A stretch of DNA of 8,710 nucleotides from an uncultured Bacillota bacterium (lineage in GTDB: Bacteria; Bacillota; Clostridia; Christensenellales; QAND01). The first letter of the stretch is position 1. Every line of letters begins with the position of its first letter. Positions 6,269 to 8,710 of the stretch are shown in pieces. Both the position numbers and the translations under genes were made by a program. The stretch lies in contig CAJLPK010000070.1 in the NCBI GenBank assembly GCA_905208455.1, positions 1-8,710 on the forward strand, given 5' to 3'. The notes beneath the pieces were generated by a model. It ran no database searches. It had not been told where the DNA came from and saw only the letters and a program-made list of their open reading frames with translations.

Positions 6269-6868
6269 TTACGCCTCCTTTCCCTTTGCCTTGGAGACGA
6301 TGATTTCGTCCACCAGGCCGTAAGCCTTGGCTTCCTCGGCATCCATATAATAATCGCGCTCCGCGTCCGCCGCCACCTTTTCCAGCGGCTGGCCGGTACG
6401 CTCCGCCAAAATGCGGTTCAGCTTTGCCTTGGTCTTTACAATGCGGTCCGCCACAATGGCGATATCCGTCGCCTGCCCCTGGGCGCCGCCCGAGGGCTGG
6501 TGAATCATGATCTCGGCATTGGGCAGGGCCCGGCGCTTGCCGATGGCGCCCGCCGCCAGCAAAAACGCACCCATCGACGCCGCCATGCCCACACAGATGG
6601 TGGAAACATCGCAGCGGATATACTGCATGGTGTCAAAGATGGCAAACCCGGCCGAAACCGAGCCGCCCGGGCTGTTGATATACAGCATGATGTCCTTATC
6701 CGGGTCCTCTGCCTCCAAAAACAACAGCTCTGCGATGATAACGCTGGCGCTGTGGTCGTTGACCTCGCCGTCCAAAAAGACAATTCTGTCCTTTAACAGG
6801 CGGGAATAAATATCATAGCTGCGTTCTCCGCGGTTGGTCTGTTCAATGACAATGGGGACATAACTCAT
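6269..6868 (-). CDS. clpP: ATP-dependent Clp protease proteolytic subunit ClpP
   Basis: A 199-residue serine protease of standard ClpP length, forming the barrel-shaped tetradecamer that degrades chains delivered by ClpX or other Clp ATPases. The catalytic triad is visible: S98 in GMAASMGA, H123 in MIHQPSGG and D172 in ERDYYM. The INSPGGSV block (64-71) and the N-terminal MSYVPIVIEQT leader, which is processed in many species, are typical. ATG 6868 is preceded by AGGAGG with 7-nt spacing. It lies 25 nt downstream of tig and 1 nt upstream of clpX, so it belongs to the tig operon. I see no promoter, CtsR-type operator or CIRCE directly in front of it, so it probably relies on the tig promoter unless one hides inside tig. 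Confidence 0.98.
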   Translation of the reverse strand: MSYVPIVIEQTNRGERSYDIYSRLLKDRIVFLDGEVNDHSASVIIAELLFLEAEDPDKDIMLYINSPGGSVSAGFAIFDTMQYIRCDVSTICVGMAASMGAFLLAAGAIGKRRALPNAEIMIHQPSGGAQGQATDIAIVADRIVKTKAKLNRILAERTGQPLEKVAADAERDYYMDAEEAKAYGLVDEIIVSKAKGKEA

Positions 6869-6893
6869 ACGGTTTCCTCCTTTGCCCTAAAGA

Positions 6894-8438
6894 TTATTCC
6901 GCATCCTCCGTTTTCTTTACGGTTTTTTTCGCGGCCGGCTTTTTGGCAGCCGTTTTTTTGGCAGCGGGCTTTTTCTCTCCCTCTGCTTTTTTCGCTGCGG
7001 GTTTCTTTGCGGCGGAGCTCTTCTCCGCGTCCGCCGCCTTTTTGGCGGCCGGTTTTTTCGCGGCGGCCTTCTTCGCCGTGGTCTTTTTGGGCTTTTCCTC
7101 CCCTTCAGCCTTTTTGGCTGCGGGCTTTTTTGCTTTTTTGGCCTCTTTTTTCTCTACGATCTTGGCATTGTCCACCAAAAATGCCAGGGTCTTTTCAATC
7201 GCCACATCCTCGGCCATGTAGGTGCGGTCGGTATCCGTCAAATTCTTTTTGAAGGTATCCACATCCTGGTTGTACTGCTTGGCATACTGTTCGATCTTGG
7301 CTTCCACTTCCTCGTCCGAGGCGGTAAAGCCCTCGGCCTTTGTGATGGCGTCCAGCACGACCTGGTTGGTGCAGCGGCGCTGGGCATCGCTGCGGGTGGA
7401 TTCGCGGAGCTGCTCCTGCGTCATCCCGGTATACTTGCAGTATTCCTCCAGGTTCAGGCCCTGATACATCAGGCGCTGGGCAAAATCGCGCAGGATGTTG
7501 TCCATCTGGCTTTCCACCATCGCGTCCGGCACTTCCAGCTTGGCATTGTCCGCCGCGGCCTGGAGCGCCTGGTTCTGCAAGCCGACCTTGGCCTGCTGCT
7601 TGGCCGCCTCTGTCAGTTTTGCCTTAATATCTTGCTTCCATTCGTCCAGCGTGTCAAATTCGCTGGCGTCCTTGGCCAAATCGTCGTCGATCTCCGGCAG
7701 CTCTTTTTCGCGAACCTCGTGCACCAGCACCTCAAACACCGCGTCCTTGCCGGCCAGGTCCTCGGCATGGTATTGCTCGGGGAATTTTACCGGGATCTCG
7801 GCGGCCTTTTCCTTTTCCACGCCTACCATGCCGTCCTCAAAGCCGGGGATAAACTGGCCGGAGCCGATATCCAGCGTGGCGCCCTGGGCCTCGCCGCCTT
7901 CAAAGTATTTGCCGTCCGCCTTGCCTTTATAGTCGAATACAATGCGGTCCCCCATCTGTACGGGGCGGTCTACCTCGATATAGCGCACACGCATATCGCG
8001 GGCGCGCTCCACCTCGGCCTGCACCTGCTCGTCGGAGACGGTATCGTCGATCTTCTCCAGCTCCAGGCCCTTGTATTCGCCCAGCTCCACCTCGGGGTAC
8101 ACGGCTACGATGAATACCAGCGGCACATCCTGGCCGGGCTTGTACGCCTCTTCCAGGGAAACGGCCGGGCGGCCTACCAATTCCAGCTCATGCTCGTTTA
8201 GCGCCTCCTCCAAAAATTTCGGCGCTACCTCATCGACTGCACCTTCAACAAAAACGTCCGGGCCGTAGAAATTCTCGATGACCCTGCGCGGCGCTTTGCC
8301 TTTGCGGAAGCCCTGCACGTTGAAATACCGGCGCTGTTTTTGGTACGCGGCATTCATCGCGGCGTTGAATTGGTCTGCCGGGACGGCAAGACGGATCTCT
8401 ACGGTGGATTTTTCTAACTTTTTGACGGTCGATGCCAT
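6894..8438 (-). CDS. tig: Trigger factor with histone-H1-like Lys/Ala-rich C-terminal tail
   Basis: A 514-residue trigger factor, the ribosome-bound chaperone and peptidyl-prolyl isomerase that meets nascent chains at the exit tunnel. The ribosome-binding domain carries the signature GFRKGKAP at 43-50; an FKBP-type PPIase domain lies at about 160-242 (GDRIVFDYKGK...FIPGFEDGMVG); the C-terminal helical chaperone domain spans about 250-428. That core has the usual length of about 430 residues. It is followed by an 86-residue low-complexity tail (429-514) with 32 Lys and 26 Ala and five exact KKPAAKK copies, ending acidic (TEDAE). The frame extends to a TTG at 8456, but that codon sits at the Shine-Dalgarno itself; ATG 8438 with GGGAGGAG 8 nt upstream is the start. 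It is first in the tig-clpP-clpX operon with its own promoter. I see no frameshift, and the tail is continuous with the core. Confidence 0.97.
   Translation of the reverse strand: MASTVKKLEKSTVEIRLAVPADQFNAAMNAAYQKQRRYFNVQGFRKGKAPRRVIENFYGPDVFVEGAVDEVAPKFLEEALNEHELELVGRPAVSLEEAYKPGQDVPLVFIVAVYPEVELGEYKGLELEKIDDTVSDEQVQAEVERARDMRVRYIEVDRPVQMGDRIVFDYKGKADGKYFEGGEAQGATLDIGSGQFIPGFEDGMVGVEKEKAAEIPVKFPEQYHAEDLAGKDAVFEVLVHEVREKELPEIDDDLAKDASEFDTLDEWKQDIKAKLTEAAKQQAKVGLQNQALQAAADNAKLEVPDAMVESQMDNILRDFAQRLMYQGLNLEEYCKYTGMTQEQLRESTRSDAQRRCTNQVVLDAITKAEGFTASDEEVEAKIEQYAKQYNQDVDTFKKNLTDTDRTYMAEDVAIEKTLAFLVDNAKIVEKKEAKKAKKPAAKKAEGEEKPKKTTAKKAAAKKPAAKKAADAEKSSAAKKPAAKKAEGEKKPAAKKTAAKKPAAKKTVKKTEDAE
6897..7154 (-). 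repeat. Repeat-coding segment for the KKPAAKK tail of trigger factor
   Basis: This stretch encodes residues 429-514 of Tig. The peptide unit KKPAAKK occurs five times, two of them continued by AEGE, with variants such as KKTAAKK and KKAAAKK. The DNA copies are similar but not identical: different Ala, Lys and Pro codons are used. The repeat is therefore maintained at the protein level rather than being a fresh tandem duplication. Confidence 0.85.
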
Positions 8439-8458
8439 AAACGGTTCTCCTCCCAAAA

Positions 8459-8475
8459 GGCGCGGGATGCGCGCC
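8459..8475 (-). promoter_or_regulatory. GC-rich leader hairpin immediately upstream of the tig ribosome binding site
   Basis: On the minus strand GGCGCG-CATCC-CGCGCC forms a perfect 6-bp all-GC stem with a 5-nt loop, followed by TTTT and directly by the GGGAGGAG ribosome binding site. It lies within the predicted tig leader. It could act as a weak attenuator, a translational thermosensor-like element or an mRNA-stabilising hairpin; only the structure is visible. Confidence 0.5.
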
Positions 8476-8503
8476 TGTATTTTTCATTGGATTTCAGCAC
8501 TTG

Positions 8504-8532
8504 ATTATATGCCATTTTCCGCGATAACGCAA
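8504..8532 (-). promoter_or_regulatory. Sigma-A promoter of the tig-clpP-clpX operon
   Basis: On the minus strand a perfect TATAAT lies at 8509-8504. At 17-bp spacing the -35 position reads TTGCGT (8532-8527), matching the first three bases of TTGACA. Transcription would begin near 8497, giving a leader of about 60 nt. No CIRCE or CtsR-like direct repeat is seen around it. Confidence 0.7.
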
Positions 8533-8572
8533 CAAAATTCCTTTTATTACGGCGGTTTTCCTTTTCATAGGG

Positions 8573-8608
8573 ACGGCCCGCTGCGCCATTTTCCGCGCAG
8601 CGGACCGT
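8573..8608. repeat. 14-bp palindrome between rnpB and tig
   Basis: Arms ACGGCCCGCTGCGC (8573-8586) and GCGCAGCGGACCGT (8595-8608) pair along all 14 positions, one being a G-U wobble in the minus-strand RNA, around an 8-nt loop. Such a stem downstream of rnpB suggests a terminator or 3'-end stabiliser. However, the T-tract on the minus strand comes before the stem (8613-8609), not after it, so it is not a canonical intrinsic terminator in either direction. Confidence 0.6.
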
Positions 8609-8618
8609 AAAAAGCAAT

Positions 8619-8710
8619 GCGAGCAAGTCTATAAGCCGAGTTCTGTATTGGATGGCCATCTATCTAGGCGCGCGGTTGCCAGCGCGCTCAAGCGGTTTCC
8701 CGGGGGCGTG
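8619..8710 (-). ncRNA. rnpB: RNase P RNA, 3' portion (type A), partial
   Basis: The minus strand carries the conserved 3' end of the catalytic RNA of ribonuclease P, which matures tRNA 5' ends. Recognisable blocks in order are CCCCGGGAAACCGCTTGAGC, GGCAACCGCGCGCCTAGATAG and ACAGAACTCGGCTTATAG, matching the bacterial type-A layout (xGCTTGAGC, CTAGATxxATG, ACAGAAxxCGGCTTAT). The last bases, AGACTTGCTCGC, should form the 3' strand of helix P1; their partner at the RNA 5' end lies outside the window. The exact 3' end is approximate to within a few bases. Type A in a Bacillota context points away from Bacillales, which use type B, and towards Clostridia. Confidence 0.93.

Noticed and set aside
6268..6342. 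A 25-residue N-terminal extension of ClpX
   Set aside because: It overlaps clpP and is not ClpX-like; the ATG at 6267 has an ideal AGGAGG site and starts the conserved N-terminus.
6897..7154. Possible CRISPR or tandem DNA repeat array
   Set aside because: The units are irregular, differ in DNA sequence and are in frame with tig; there are no spacers, so this is protein-level low complexity.
6943..7221. Phe/Ala-rich plus-strand frame resembling a membrane protein
   Set aside because: It is the reverse complement of the Lys/Ala tail of trigger factor (Lys AAA/AAG reads as Phe), hence an artefact.
8439..8456. A 6-residue N-terminal extension of trigger factor from a TTG
   Set aside because: The extra codons are the Shine-Dalgarno sequence itself.

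Overview
This is a bacterial chromosomal segment that carries a conserved protein-quality-control cluster. Every supported gene reads on the minus strand, so biological order runs from high to low coordinates: rnpB (3' end only), tig, clpP, clpX, a serine recombinase, lon, engB, a zinc-ribbon/acidic-tail protein, and a metallophosphoesterase that runs off the window. The tig-clpP-clpX-lon-engB order, strong AGGAGG-type ribosome binding sites, a CIRCE/HrcA operator and a type-A RNase P RNA 3' end together suggest a fairly GC-rich member of Bacillota, class Clostridia. I cannot place it more finely from sequence alone.

Region by region. 8619-8710 is the 3' part of RNase P RNA. 8439-8618 holds a strong 14-bp palindrome, the tig promoter (perfect TATAAT) and a GC-rich leader hairpin just before the tig ribosome binding site. 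4999-8438 is a tight tig-clpP-clpX operon (gaps of 25 and 1 nt) closed by an intrinsic terminator at 4945-4983. 4248-4844 is a small serine recombinase of the resolvase/invertase type, with a 28-bp near-perfect dyad 21 nt upstream of it. 4003-4247 is the longest gene-free stretch (245 bases); it holds a weak hairpin, a CIRCE operator and the lon promoter. 1095-3996 is lon with engB overlapping its 3' end by 14 nt, closed by a 13-bp-stem terminator at 1049-1080. 1-917 is a separate two-gene unit with its own candidate promoter, its genes overlapping by one base (TAATG).

How the genes fit together. Trigger factor folds nascent chains at the ribosome exit. ClpXP and Lon are the two main ATP-dependent routes for degrading unfolded or tagged proteins. 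EngB is a GTPase for large-subunit assembly that commonly rides behind lon. The recombinase is the outsider: it sits exactly between clpX and lon, behind the clpX terminator and ahead of the separately controlled lon promoter.

Most worth a second look: (1) a 17/18-match CIRCE element over the lon promoter, implying HrcA control of the Lon protease; (2) a trigger factor with an 86-residue histone-H1-like Lys/Ala tail containing five KKPAAKK copies; (3) the recombinase between clpX and lon together with its upstream dyad; (4) the zinc-ribbon protein with an extremely acidic tail, translationally coupled to a metallophosphoesterase. I did not find a wholly new multi-gene system; the unusual parts are additions to a well-known locus.
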